From the NCBI GenBank assembly GCA_020746995.1, contig JAGPXD010000001.1:3782001-3846000 (forward strand): a DNA stretch of 64,000 nt, in the 5' to 3' direction. Below the pieces are notes generated by a model. That model searched no databases and had not been told where the DNA came from. It saw only the letters and a program-made list of their open reading frames with translations. The translations under genes were made by a program, and so were the position numbers. This document shows, piece after piece, positions 23,613 to 35,241 of this stretch. How positions within the stretch are numbered: position 1 is the first letter of the stretch; every line of letters starts with the position of its first letter. This DNA comes from Plectosphaerella cucumerina (Eukaryota; Ascomycota; Sordariomycetes; Glomerellales; Plectosphaerellaceae).

Positions 23613-25382
23613 ATGGCAACCACCAATATGCACAACCTGACAACTCTCATCAAGAGGCACGCTCTTCCTCGACCCAACGAAGGCCTCTGGCCGAAGCTGC
23701 TGACACGGAGACACTTAGACTCGAGGCTGCAACCTCTCGCCTAGAAGACATCGCCTCCTCAACCGTCGAAAGCCCGCCAATTACGTTGCCTAACCAGTCG
23801 ATAACAGCGAAGCAAGCTGCGCCATCCGAAAGCCCAGCCCCCGTACCAACCGAGCCGATTGAAGCACAAGAACCACTCCCCGAATCGATTGAAGAGTTCG
23901 ACGCGTTCCTGGCGACCTCGGTGGACAAATATGTCAAGCTCAGCAACCAGCTCGGCGGTGTTGTGGCTCAGCAGGCTGCAGAGCTTCTGAAGGCCTTCCA
24001 AGCCCAGCGCGACTTTCTGCTGCTGACCACCAAGACCAAGAAACCTGGCCCGGACGAGACCTCGGCGTACCAAAAGCTTCTTGAGCCCACGACGAAGGCC
24101 CTCACAGCGGTCCAGGGCGTCAAGGAGGCCAACCGCAAGTCGCCTTTCTTCACCCAGCTCAGCGCTGTTGCCGAGGGCATCATGGTCCTGGCCTGGGTCA
24201 CCGTCGAAGCACGCACGGCTAAGCACGTCGAGGAGGCATTTGGCTCTGCCCAATTCTTTGGCAATCGGGTACTGAAGGAACAGAAAGACAAGTACGAAGA
24301 CTCACTTCGGTAGGATGTGCTTGTGCTGACAGGGCAAACAGGGACCCCAAGCAGGTGGAATGGGTTCAATCATTCTACGGCATATTCAAGAGTCTCCTCG
24401 AGTACACCAAACAGTACTTTGCCAACGGCGTGACCTGGAACCCTGCAGGCAAGCCCGCAGACGAGGCTGCGAAGAGCATGGGGGCAAACAAGCCCGCGGG
24501 TGCACCCAAGACCTCCAACACGTCGCCTCCTGTGCCTCCTCCGACTGGCGGTCTGCCGCCGCCGCCGCCTCCCCCTCCCGGCCCCCCTCCGGTTCTCGAG
24601 ATCAAGGAGGAGACTTCAGGGAAGACGGACAGCCCTGGCGGCCTCGGCGCCGTCTTTTCCGAGCTCAACAGGGGCGACGCCGTAACCAAGGGTCTACGCA
24701 AAGTTGACAAGTCCGAAATGACGCACAAGAACCCGTCCCTTCGGGCCAGCTCTACTGTCGGCGATTCGTCTGCGAGGGGCAAGAGTCCGGCCCCTGGAAA
24801 GAAGCCGAAGCCCGAGAGCATGCGCGTTAAGAAGCCGCCCAGAAAGGAGCTTGACGGCAACAAGTGGACAATTGTGAGCGGCCTCGCCCTTGGCTTTGAC
24901 TAAACAACAGCTGACCACATATTTGCCCTTGCTTGCAGGAGAATTTCGACAACGAGCAACAACCTGTCGAGATCGAGGCTGAGATCTCGCACTCCATCCT
25001 CATCAGCAGATGCAACAAGACAACCATCTTGATCAAGGGGAAGGCTAACGCCGTGACCATCGAAAACTCCAACCGTCTCTCGCTCGTCGTCGACTCCCTT
25101 GTTTCAACCGTTGACGTCGTGAAGTCCCAGAACTTCGCACTGCAGGTGCTGGGCGTGATCCCGACCGTTATGATGGATCAGATCGACGGCGCGCAGGTCT
25201 ACTTTAGCAAAGAGAGCGTGGCGACGAAGATCTTCACCAGCAAGTCCTCCAGCATCAACCTGAACATCATCTCAGGTCCGGATGATGACTACAAGGAGGT
25301 TCCCCTGCCTTACCAGATCTGTTCTTACTACGATCAGGATAAGGGTGACCTCGTCAACGAGATTGTGTCGCATTCTGGCTAA
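23613..25382 (+). CDS. SRV2: Adenylyl cyclase-associated protein (CAP/Srv2)
   Basis: Exons 23613-23656, 23719-24291, 24342-24873 and 24939-25382 give 530 residues, the family length. CAP binds adenylyl cyclase through its N-terminus and recycles cofilin-bound G-actin. The short exon 1 (MATTNMHNLTTLIK) joins to RLEAATSRLEDIA, the conserved cyclase-binding coiled motif (residues about 15-27). The helical-folded domain follows (to about 230). A polyproline stretch at 268-289 is a probable profilin/SH3 ligand, and the C-terminal beta-sheet CARP domain runs from about 365 to the end. Intron 1 must use a GC donor (GAG|GCACGC): no ATG exists in the exon-2 frame upstream, and the join recreates the family motif exactly. 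Its branch site CTGAC is near 23,697. Intron 2 was placed at 24292-24341 because it restores KDKDPKQVEW. Confidence 0.94.
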
Positions 25383-25722
25383 GTTCAAGCTGGCGGCGGT
25401 GGGGAAGTCCAACCGTATTTCCTCGGCATGTTAATATCTTGCCAGAGACATGTTGTATTTCAATCTGCACTAGGCGAGCCCCAGCGGACTTGGCAACAGC
25501 AGGCTCGTATGAGCTTCATTTCTTGTTCCATCTAGTATATTGAACTGAGGTGGCAATGTTTAACATCAGTTTCCTATCGCGATGACTGTCTTGATATCTC
25601 TTATGTCTTCGTCTATTCTAAACAAGCAGCCGCCTCGGAATTTGTCGTCGGAATCCCAGACTGTGCGTCAACCCAGATGCGCGACCCAGACCTCACGTAC
25701 TCGATTTTGATGGCCCGCGGGC
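25383..25722. other. Convergent intergenic region CAP/carnitine acetyltransferase
   Basis: 340 bp holding both 3' untranslated regions. No conserved open frame and no repeat seen. Confidence 0.5.
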
Positions 25723-27894
25723 TCAAAGCTTGGCCTTGGGCGACTCGATGGTCGGCAGCAGCAAGTCACGAATGTCTCCAGCAGCCTCGTTGAGATAGAA
25801 GCTCATCCTCGGGCTGTTGAGACCCTTCGAGACGACGTTGAAGTTGATGCTACAGATACGTCAGCAGAAGCCCAACAGCAAAAGTCATGACACGTAATGT
25901 GCCGTGTGAATGGCAACGAACCTGTTCTCGTTGATCATGTAGGCAATACCAAAGCCATCATCGATGACTTGGCTCCAACCGTACCCGTTGAAGTACTCGG
26001 AGCTCAGCTGGGAGGACGATATGTACCACGTTCCGGAGTACGAGTACGCGGGGTCCTTGAAGATCGCGGGAACGTCCTCGTTGGGCTGGAGCAGCTTCTT
26101 CAGTCCAAAGAGGTGGCGATCAACGCCCTTGCCGTCAGAAGCAGCTGTGATGTATTCGATGTGTGAGTCGACGGCTTTGCGGAAGAGGCCAGCCCGGGTG
26201 TTCGCGTCTGACTCTGGGTTGGCCATGGCGTCGCAGAAAGCCACCGAAGCATCAGACACGGTACGGCAGGTTTCCGTGCGACCTTGCTGGAAGCGCCGAG
26301 TGGCAGCTGACTCGTACGTAGGGCGGTTCTTTCCGTACATCTTGTGGTAGGCGAGCTGGATGACCATCTGAACATAGGCGTCAGGGGAGCATTTAAACTT
26401 CTTGATGAGACCCTTTCCATAGCCCTGGTAGGCCTGGACAGCGAGCTCGTGCTGGCCAATGACATCGTTGAAGTCCTTGATGGCCCGGTCGATTTCAGAT
26501 TGTACCTCCTTGGACACCTCGAACTTGAGCGGCACAGGGTCGGCCAGATTTGAGCGAACAGTGGGGTCAGACAGGTCGATCTTGTTGTTGAGAATGAGGT
26601 CGTTTATGTAGTCGTTGAGACGGTGGGTAGGAGTGCCGTCCATCATAGAGTGCTCCCCCATGAAGCCAGAAGTCCCGTTGTCGTTGACGATGAACTGCAG
26701 AGGCTTGTCGAACCACCTGTTCTGCCCATCTCCGTGCCAGTACTGGTGGGCGCGCTCTTCCAGTGTAACGGGGGACGCGTCGTCCAGGCAGACGATGAAT
26801 GCGGCGGATTCGATGGCCTCGACAGCTGCGGCGTTCTTGGGGTGCGCATCGAGGAGCGTGACGCGGGCTTCGGCCCAAATGTCGCGGTTTTCGCTCGTCA
26901 GGGCTCCAACGGCCGGAACCCGCTGCGCTGACTCGTAGACCTTTCGGAACTGCTGCTCGAGCTCGCTAGTGTTCAGTTGCTGGCCGGCCACCTCGTGCTG
27001 GATCTTGAAGAACTGGTTCTTTCGAACAGCGACGATGTGCTTGTGCTCCTTGTACGAGAACTTGACGGGATGATCGACAGGTTTCGCAGCAACACGGCTT
27101 GCGTTGAACATCCACTGGTAGCTGTCCATACATATGGGCAGCTTCTTCATGTACTCCGGCTCCAGCGTGCCACTGTCAACTTGCTTCTTGAACTCGAGGA
27201 CGGCAGAGGTGATGGCGGCCGCCCTCTTGGCAGGATCCCTCCTCCGCCTGTCGTCTCGGTGCGAGTAGAAGTAGCTGACATAGGGAACCACGGGGTCGCG
27301 GTAGCTCAGGTATGCAGCATCGTTCCACCACTCAGAGAGCCAGTTCTTGTGCTTGGGATCATTGCGCCTGGCGATGAGTCGTTCCTGGAGCTTGGCGCCA
27401 ATGCCGTCAGGCTTGATGAAGTCATCCACTGCGGCTCTGCTTGCGCTAAACTCGGTGTCGGAGAGAAGGGGTCGCAAAGTCTTGACGTAGCGGGCGGCGG
27501 TTTCTTCCAGTGACGGCACTGGCAACTTCGGGAGAGATTCCTGGAACCTCAGCATAGGCCCTTTGGCAGGGTCCTCGGCATACCCTGCGCATCGCTACAT
27601 TAGCTTCTGTTGTTTGCCAATGAGGGCGGTGTCAACTTCGAGTCAAGAGTCAAAACATACCGGGAGGGAGAGAGGCCGCCTTCGCCTTGGCTGTGGTGGA
27701 CATGGCGGCTGCCTTGAACAGCTGTATCTGGTCAACTATGCTGTGCTTAGGGAAGGCGTGACTGAGAAGCAAACGGAGAAAACTATCATGTATGGTCGAG
27801 GTGGGAAGTGTACCTTTTGTCGAGATTGACCTTGGATCCTTGTTGTGGTAGCAGTTGCAGACCTGGCCCCGAGAGCACGCAGGGCGAACGACAT
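25723..27894 (-). CDS. CAT2: Carnitine O-acetyltransferase, probably dual mitochondrial/peroxisomal
   Basis: Exons 27814-27894, 27661-27721, 25922-27584 and 25723-25849 (minus) give 643 residues. The enzyme moves acetyl groups between CoA and carnitine so that acetyl units made from fatty acids or acetate can enter mitochondria. The choline/carnitine acyltransferase core shows GEHSMMDGTP with the catalytic His at about 359. Exon 1 encodes an Arg/Ser/Ala-rich leader (MSFALRALGARSATATTT) typical of mitochondrial import. Exon 2 contains a second in-frame ATG (residue 34, MSTTAKAKAAS). The C-terminus is AKL, a PTS1 peroxisomal signal. This is the layout of Aspergillus AcuJ and yeast Cat2, where alternative 5' ends give the two locations. 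All four exon joins keep frame. Confidence 0.94.
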
Positions 27895-28704
27895 GTCCGA
27901 AAGATGAAGTCCGAAAAGCGATTTGAAAAGCACCGGTAGGAGATCAAGGAAACAGGATCAAGGGACTGGCGATGGAGGTGCGGAATCAGGGCGCGATTGC
28001 CATGCTCGAGTCGAGTAGCCGACGGGCCTAGGTATCAATCCCCGAGTGGGTTGTCGTCACAGCCCAGCAATTGGGTGTAGTAAGTATCGGTACGGCCAAG
28101 GACCCCAGATTCCCCGCAACCCATGTGTAGGAGTACAGCCCGAGGTGTGTCGGTCGAGCCGAGGTAAAAGAGGGTGAACGGACCACCCGATCTGCGGCCG
28201 TCTCGGGTGGATGCTGAACAGCCATTCCCCAACCCGGCTGGGTGGCCCGGTAATCATGGGGACCGAGTGACAGTCATGTGCGGCAACTTGATCACGACGC
28301 CGCTGCCGCTGCGGGACCTATTGGTTCTGGCCTAGGCCCAAAGCCGACTCCGTTGGCTCCCATCATCACATGCGTCGCGAAAACGACGCTTTCTCGAAAA
28401 CCTCACCAGGCTTACGAAGAGTGAATAATATCCTGACATCTTATAGACCAGTCACATTGAACAAAAGTAATATTACACCGTGACGCTTTGCAAGGCGTAA
28501 CCAACGCAAGCCCCAGAGCTCCCTGACGCCCCTTACTGATTCCTTGCCCCATCTTCAGTCTTGAAGAGAAAGCCGATATTTCCTTTTGCTCCCGTGACAA
28601 CATGCACTTCCCATCCGAAGCCAGGTAGGATCGAGAATGCAAGTCGAAGGCCTCAACAGTACCCCCTTGCTATCAGCTCAAAAACATCCAAGTGAGTTCC
28701 TGGC
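27895..28704. other. Intergenic region upstream of carnitine acetyltransferase
   Basis: 810 bp holding the promoter of the carnitine acetyltransferase gene and the 3' region of the SWI3-type gene, both on the minus strand. Short open frames here are low-complexity chance frames without codon bias or homology that I recognise. No repeat or RNA gene seen. Confidence 0.4.
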
Positions 28705-30892
28705 TCACAGCTCGAAACTACGGACAGGACCTTCGCTGCTAAGGGGTTGCACGGCACCGGCGTGAGGCGGGGCGTTGAATGAAAGCAGCTCGTCGGCACG
28801 CATGGTGTCCTGAGCCAACCTCAGCGCCTGATCCCCCCCTGTAGACGCAGCCAACTTGAGCGCCTCCTGGACATCCCTGACGCGGTGCTTGAAAGCCAGT
28901 CGGTCGAGGAAGAGCTGCTGCCGCCCTCGCTCCAGCTCCCGCCGCTCTGCCTGCAGCATCGCCTCCATTTCACTGAAGTACTTCAGCTTGAGGTCCATCT
29001 TCTGGAGAGTCACGTTGGCGGCAGCTGAAACAAGCCGTGTCATCTCCCGTTCTTCATGGGACGCCAGACCTGCTGCGCGGCTGCCCATTGCCGCCAGAGG
29101 GATGGAAGCGATGGCTTTGGAGGCCGAATCCACGCCGGACGCGCTCGCGGGAACGTCAACCTCCATCTCGTCCGCACCGTCGGGTTTGCTGCTGTCGTTG
29201 GGTGCAGTGGAGTCTTTGTGATTCTCTCCCTCGAGCCGATCTTTCAGTCGACGCTTGAGTTCGGCGGCGGAAGTGCGAGCAGCCGCTGCAGTGCTTGCCG
29301 GATCCGTCAGGCCTGAGAGGAAGCCAACAACTGACATGACTGGGTTGTCGGCTTGGCTGAAGGGAAGCTGCCCGTGTCCATGACCGCCGAGCACGGTGAG
29401 TTCCGTGTCGACATACTTGTCCTCCACGCCGAGCTGCAGGAATTGAAGGACGCATTCTTCACGTGTCCGGGTGCCAACATGGTCGGCCACATCTGCCCAG
29501 TTGTCATCGAATTGCTCAAGGGCTTCGAGGAGACGCAGCAGTTCAGCGTCGCTCCAGGGCGCGTCGCGCTCTTGGACAGCCGTGTATGCAGGGTTGCCGT
29601 CTCGAGTGTACTGGGCCCTCAGACTGTCGCCAGGGAAGAGGCCCCCGTTGAAACAGCTCGGGCAGATGTTGTACTTGGTCTTAAGAGGTGCAGCCTTGTC
29701 GGTCCCCGCATTGTGATAGTAGAGCTTGGTGCAGTCTACCCCGCAGACGTGGCAGTTGACCTTGGCGATGCCACCCTTGGAAGCCTCAGTGGGCGAGACC
29801 CCGTTGGTGCCCGAGGCGTCACCATTGGGCTTGGCCTCGGCCTCGTCCAGTTTAGCTGGCTTTGAGTGAGCATCGTAGATGTTTCGCGCAACCTCGAGCT
29901 TGGACTCCGGTTTGACGCTTGCGCCAGTGGCGGTCTTCTTCTCGGTATCGGCACTCTTCTTGCCATCGGTAGGCTCATCCAACCGGCTGGGATGGAACGC
30001 CTGCAGGCCTCGAGGGGTGTCGCATATCACCTTGAAATGGCCCGTGAAGGGAGGGCCGATGCTAGAAGGACGGTGCTCCCCATCGACCTGGGATATGTCA
30101 GCATTCGGACACGATGATCTTGTATGGAAAGCATCTTCTCTCACCTGATAGTTGATGAGGCCCCATTGCTCGAGGAACGCGTGGACACGCATGATGGCAC
30201 AAACATCGCCAGCAAGGTTTCTGCGGCAAGCAGTGACCGTCAGATACTCTGCAGGGTTGAGTCGGTATGTGTTGACCATGAAATCGCGGTAGTCCTTGTA
30301 CACAACCGGCGTTTTGCTTCGGTTGCGGCTGTTGAAGAACTCGGCCATGGCCTTCCGTTCAATGTCGTGGATTGCCGTCATGTCGAACCAGGTGCTGTAG
30401 CTGGGCAGGATGATCGCGTGCGTCTGAGAGATGAGGTGATCGCGCGCGGCGGCTTCCAGGCTCTCTTTCGTCTTGTTCTCTTGACCTTCATCTTCGTTCG
30501 CAGCAGCCGCGCCCCCTTCCTCTCCGTCCTTGTCTGGCTGCTTTTCTCCGGTGCCAAGATCGGCGTCTGCCATGTCTTCATCGCGGGGCAGGGTGGTTTC
30601 GGCCGCAGGTCCGTCTGGTGCGTCGAGAGTATTGCCCGCCACAGGGCCAGGGGCGGGTGTGGCACTGTCTTGCTTGACGGGCACGTCGCCTCCTGAGCTC
30701 TCGCCCATTGGCATATCTGTTGGGGAAAAAATGAAATTAGAATCCTGGCGTGAAGTCTCGGAGCGACTTAGGATACTCACCCTCAAGCGGTGTGTTCTGA
30801 GGTTCTTGCTCCCGATGCGCAGGCTGTTGGGGAGGGTTTCCGCCCGGTGACGCGAAATTGGCCGGCGATTCTTCACTCGCGCTGCCCTCCAT
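28705..30892 (-). CDS. RSC8: SWI/SNF-RSC chromatin remodeller subunit (Swi3/Rsc8 type)
   Basis: Exons 30781-30892, 30145-30716 and 28705-30087 (minus) give 688 residues. Domains in order: an acidic N-terminus; a SWIRM domain at about 132-222 (ILPSYSTWFDM, NPAEYLTVTACRRNLAGDV); a ZZ-like zinc segment at about 340-377 (CHVCGVDC ... CPSC); a SANT domain at about 404-448 (APWSDAELLRLLEAL, NWADVADHVGTRT); and a C-terminal coiled/leucine-zipper region (EMEAMLQAERRELERGR) for dimerisation. The protein scaffolds SWI/SNF and RSC complexes; which of the two cannot be decided here. The second intron (57 nt, 30088-30144) is a multiple of three without a stop, so retention would add 19 residues. The start MEGSASEESP was chosen because it splices in frame to DMPMGESS. 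Confidence 0.92.
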
Positions 30893-31583
30893 TGCGATGG
30901 CAGTCGGGGTTTGCGGATACGAATTCTAGTCGGGAGTCGCGCGTCGCGCGTCGGTTGATGCTAGGCCACTTGCCAATGAGCAAATTGATTGATTGAAAAG
31001 GCTGGTTCTTGGCGACAGGCGCGGTTCGAACAGATGCGCGTTGCCTGTGAAGTGCGAACGGAGGATTCTGATGATGACTTCAGGTGCTGCGCAGTCCAGT
31101 CGCGTAGTTGGGACAGGGTGAAATGGCAGCGGGAGGTGGACCAGCTGCGACCGCGTTCAGTGTTTGGTGGTTCACACGAAAATAGGCAGGTACCTAGATA
31201 CCCCCAGCACTGCAGTGCTTCATCAGGTCATTGGCTATCAGGTGCACTTTCCGCCAATCGACGAGCAACTTGTCCCCACCTGGTGTGACTGCACAGAGCT
31301 TGCCAGCTGGAAGCTCACGTGTTCCAGGTTGCTTACGTACTGAGTTTAGACAGAAGTGCCAGGCCAAATCCGATGACGGAGTCGAGGTCGAGGACTGGTC
31401 CCGGCAAGTGGACAACCTCGGGCCGTGGCCAGCCGCACTTCAATCCAAGAGCTCCATACGCTGGATATTTTGGTGTCCTACACGCAGTAGATGCTATCGG
31501 AGCCTCGACACCCTTTCCGACGCCCCTAAACAACGGCTCATATCAATTCCCTTCACCCCGAGGACAGATTCCTGCTCTGCACC
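30893..31583. promoter_or_regulatory. Divergent promoter region SWI3-type gene/ETF-alpha
   Basis: 691 bp with no supported gene. An exact AGGTACCT palindrome lies at 31188-31195. Open frames across 31,231-31,800 are shadows of the ETF-alpha leader region. Confidence 0.45.
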
Positions 31584-32698
31584 ATGGTCTTCACCACAGC
31601 AGCTCGTCGGGTGGTCGCCGCCGGTGGCATCAGGCAGCATCTCGCCAGTACCGCAAGCCGCAGACTTCAATCCACCCTGGCCATCTTCGAGCAACGAGAT
31701 GGGCAACTGAATCTGGGATCATTGAGCGCTGTCACAGCAGCCAAACGTCTGGGCGGCCCCATCCACGGCTTTGTTGCGGGGGGAAATATCCAGGGCGCAG
31801 CCAATGACGCCGCAAAGGTTGACGGAGTCGAGAAGGTCATTGCCGTCGACAACTCGGCTTACGACAAGGTAAGTTCGGAGACGAAAGTTAACTCATCAGC
31901 ACGGCCAAGTGCCTCAAGTTGAGGGACTTGCGACATTGTCTAACTAGCTTGTAGGGACTTCCCGAAAACTTCGCGCCACTCCTCGTTGAAAACATCAAGA
32001 AGGGCGGCTATACCCACGTGATCGCAGGACATACTGCCTTTGGGAAGAACATCATGCCCCGCGTTGCTGCACTACTTGATCTCCAACAAGTCTCCGATAT
32101 CACCGCGATTGAGGGAGAGAACACATTTGTCCGACCGATCTACGCCGGCAATGCCATTGCCACCGTTGAATCTTCCGACCCCATTAAGATCGTCACCATC
32201 CGCGGGACCGCTTTCCCTGCAGCACAGCTTGGCAGCGGTTCGGCAGCGGTTGAGAATGGCGTTGACCCGAGCACGGACGCAAAGACAGAATGGGTGTCGG
32301 AGGAGCTCACAAAGTCAGACCGGCCCGACCTCTCGACAGCGAGCAAGGTCGTCTCTGGAGGCAGGGGCCTCAAGTCAAAGGAAGACTTTGACAGTGTGAT
32401 TCTGCCACTTGCGGACGCACTCGGTGCCGCCGTAGGAGCGTCGAGGGCTGCTGTCGATAGCGGATATGCAGACAACAGCCTTCAGGTTGGCCAGACCGGA
32501 AAGGTCGTTGCGCCGCAGCTTTACATGGCCGTGGGTATCTCGGGCGCTATCCAGCATCTAGCGGGTATGAAAGACAGCAAGGTCATCGCCGCCATCAACA
32601 AGGACGCCGATGCACCCATCTTCCAGGTTGCCGATGTTGGCCTCGTGGGCGATCTGTTCGAGAAGGTTCCTGAGTTGACGGAGAAGGTTAAGAAGTAA
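31584..32698 (+). CDS. ETFA: Electron transfer flavoprotein alpha subunit, mitochondrial
   Basis: Exons 31584-31868 and 31955-32698 give 342 residues. ETF takes electrons from acyl-CoA and other matrix dehydrogenases and hands them to ETF:ubiquinone oxidoreductase. The first about 30 residues are a basic, Ala/Ser/Arg-rich presequence (MVFTTAARRVVAAGG). Domain I follows, and the C-terminal FAD-binding domain is strongly conserved: VSGGRGLKS, LGAAVGASRAAVDSGY, VGQTGKVVAP (about 273-282), GISGAIQHLAGMKDSK and AINKDADAPIFQVAD. The intron donor is GTAAGT and the join gives AYDKGLPENFAP. It is convergent with ARH1 with only 98 bp between stop codons, so transcripts may overlap. Confidence 0.97.
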
Positions 32699-32796
32699 GG
32701 GCAGGCCGGCCCTGGGTTCTATAGGTTCGTACTCTACACACTTATCGTACAGTACTAGACGGATACAACTCCTTTGCCACACCCTCGGGGACCATT

Positions 32797-34541
32797 TCAA
32801 GACGCCGCCTCCAGCATCTCGGCGGTGCTGGTGAACTTTTCTCGCTCTTTGCCGCGGACAACCCCCCGAGCTCGTTCGGCACTGTCGATCTTCTGCCAGC
32901 CCGACCAGTGTACGACATTCATGGCCACATCCGACGTCTGGCAGATGCCCTGCCAGCCGGCCCGCGTCTCGCCGTCCCAATGGTTGAGGAAGTCGACGCC
33001 GGAAAGCCAATCTTGGACAATCGAGTCTCCGCTCTCGAAGGCGTCTTGCATGGTGTTGGCAATAACGCCTGTGGGCCCTCGCTTGACCCAACCCGCGCAA
33101 TAGAGGCCCGGATATGTCGCCGAGCGAAGAGTTGACCCGCCGTCACTTGCCTCATTCTGCAGCACCCTGCCCATCCCATCGTTCATGATGACGCCGCTGC
33201 GCTGGTCGAAAAGTACCCCGGCTTCCTCGAAGCCAGGCAGCGGTGACGATTTGTATCCGATGGAGCGGAAAACGGTCGAGGATGGCACCCTTATTTCCCG
33301 TCCTGTGAGCCTAAGCTGGGCCGCCGGGTCAAATCGGGAGGAAAGCTCGGTCTGCTCAAGAACGGAGGTGCCAACGTGTCCCGGATGCTGGTCGCTGGGT
33401 AGAAAGGCCTTGGGCGAGAGACAAAAGTCGAGGGACCACGACCTCTTTGCGGTTTCGGGGTCACTCTGCGAGCCCTTGACGACCACTTCCATGAGCCGCC
33501 TAGCAGCTCTGGGAAGATGCTTCAGGTCTGGGGGGATGAGGGAGGCCTCTGCTGGATGGAAGGCAACGCCTGGAATCTTCATCAGCTCCCTGGCTTCCTT
33601 GATTGTGAAGGCGGCCTTGGGAAGTTCGTCAGCAGGTTGTTCCGGGTTGCGCCAGTGTGACGGTAACAAGGGGAGTTTGAAATATACACACCTGCATCGG
33701 ACCCCGACGACCGACAACGTGCACTCTGCGTATCCGCGACTTGGAAAGTGCCTCCAGTGCATGTTCCGCGATGTCTGTCTTGCGCAAGGAATCCACGTCC
33801 TCCAGCAACATGCGTGCGACGTCTAGTGCGACGTTGCCCTGCCCGACAATGACGGCTTCGTCTCCCGTAGTGAGATCCGGCGCAAGATCTGCACATTCGG
33901 GCAGGCCGTTGTACCAACCTACGAACTCACGGGCAGAGTATATGCCACCGAGGCTCGACTCGCCTGGGACGCCCAGGCGGCGATCGTTAGCAGCACCATA
34001 TGCGAACAGAACGGCATCGTAGTTTCGTAGAAGGGCTGTCAACGGGATTGTCTGGCTTTCCGGGTGCGCCACCGCACCTCCCACGGATGCATTCCCAATG
34101 AAGGTGAAGTTTGGTGAACTGGCTATCTCGTCGAATTTATCCCTGCAATTCTGTCGAGAGTCAGGGCACGCACGACTCCCTGCGTCACAGGTCGGGGACC
34201 CGAAAAGGAATTGAACCCTTGGACGTTTTCGGACTTTCAACTGGGCCGGCCCTTACCTTGACTTCAGGATGGTCAGGAGCCACGCCAAAGCGTACGAGAC
34301 CAAAGGGAACAGGAAGCGTCTCGTACATGTCTATAGTGGCCATGGGGAGCCGCGACATGACTCTGTAGGCCGTGTAAAACCCCGCGGGGCCTGATCCGAT
34401 GACTGCCATGCGGAACGGGCTGCCATGACGGGACGAGCTCGTTGTGGTGTATGGTGAGCACTTGGGATGGGTGGACTTCGACAAGCTCCCAGACCAGCTA
34501 GTCCTCGCTGTCAAGGATGCGCGCGTTGAGAGCTTGTACAT
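32797..34541 (-). CDS. ARH1: NADPH:adrenodoxin oxidoreductase, mitochondrial (Arh1/FDXR)
   Basis: Exons 34257-34541, 33692-34150 and 32797-33615 (minus) give 520 residues. The enzyme passes electrons from NADPH to mitochondrial ferredoxin for Fe-S cluster and heme A synthesis. The start MYKLSTRASLTARTSW is a basic import leader. The FAD motif GSGPAGFYTAYR is near residues 49-60, followed by LPVPFGLVRFGVAPDHPEVK, the family signature. The NADP-binding box GQGNVALDVARMLL is near 198, then HVVGRRGPMQ. The C-terminus has GYKSSPLPGFEEAG and AGWVKRGPTGVIANTM. Both introns (106 and 76 nt) are in phase 0. All expected motifs are intact. Confidence 0.96.
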
Positions 34542-35241
34542 GACGATGATTTGGGGCAAGACCGGTTTCGGGGAACTAGCTCACAACTTGAAGCTGTTGC
34601 TTTTCAAGTTACTACCCAATTGGCCGAGTCGGTGCCTGCCGAGTACTCGTAGTGATAGGTAGTGAGTAGTAAGGGATGCAGGTAAATACGTAGGTAGTTT
34701 AGAAGAGTCGCTTTGTAGTCTTGGAAGAAATGACTGACACAATTATAGGTATGTGTCCCACATGTGAGATGGACCTCGAGCTCAAGCTGCCTTCAGGTAG
34801 GCGGCCCGGTCATCCCGAATTACTGGACCAAGTCAAGTGGCAGATGGATATCGCCGAGGGCGCCCGGGGGCTACTCCTCGTAAAAACGGGGATACGCCGA
34901 CGATTGCCGTTTTCTGCTTGGGCGATATGCACGTTGCCGATTGTTGCTGTGGCAACTCAACACCCGTCAGAGCAAGCAAACAACCCCTCCAGGCACCCAC
35001 AGCTCAGCACTGCACTGCACCACTACTGGCACTGGACATCACATCATCCGTCCGTCGACCAGCAGTCAGTCCAAGTTCCCTGAAGCACGACCCCTGCCCA
35101 TATCATCTACATACTCGTACTCCTCCCTTTACCCCACAACCAGACCTGCACACCACCGAGACACCTTCATATTTGCTGGCCACCTTTCCATTCCTCTGCA
35201 TCCTCCCCCGTCTGCAAAAGTCGCAGCCCTCCACGGCAACA
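34542..35241. promoter_or_regulatory. Divergent promoter region ARH1/four-TM protein
   Basis: 700 bp. A TAGGTAG word lies near 34,690 and C/T-rich tracts at 35,080-35,220 precede the plus-strand start. No gene seen. Short open frames here lack any recognised similarity. Confidence 0.4.

Noticed and set aside
24310..24341. A 32-nt intron in the CAP gene
   Set aside because: Too short for fungal splicing. A 50-nt intron starting at 24292 restores the family sequence KDKDPKQVEW instead.
28412..28642. Minus-strand open frame between carnitine acetyltransferase and the SWI3-type gene
   Set aside because: Low complexity, no recognised motif, no splice context, and placed where a 3' UTR is expected.
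31021..31045. GGTTCGAA-like word suggesting a tRNA T-arm
   Set aside because: No acceptor stem, D-arm or anticodon arm can be formed around it.
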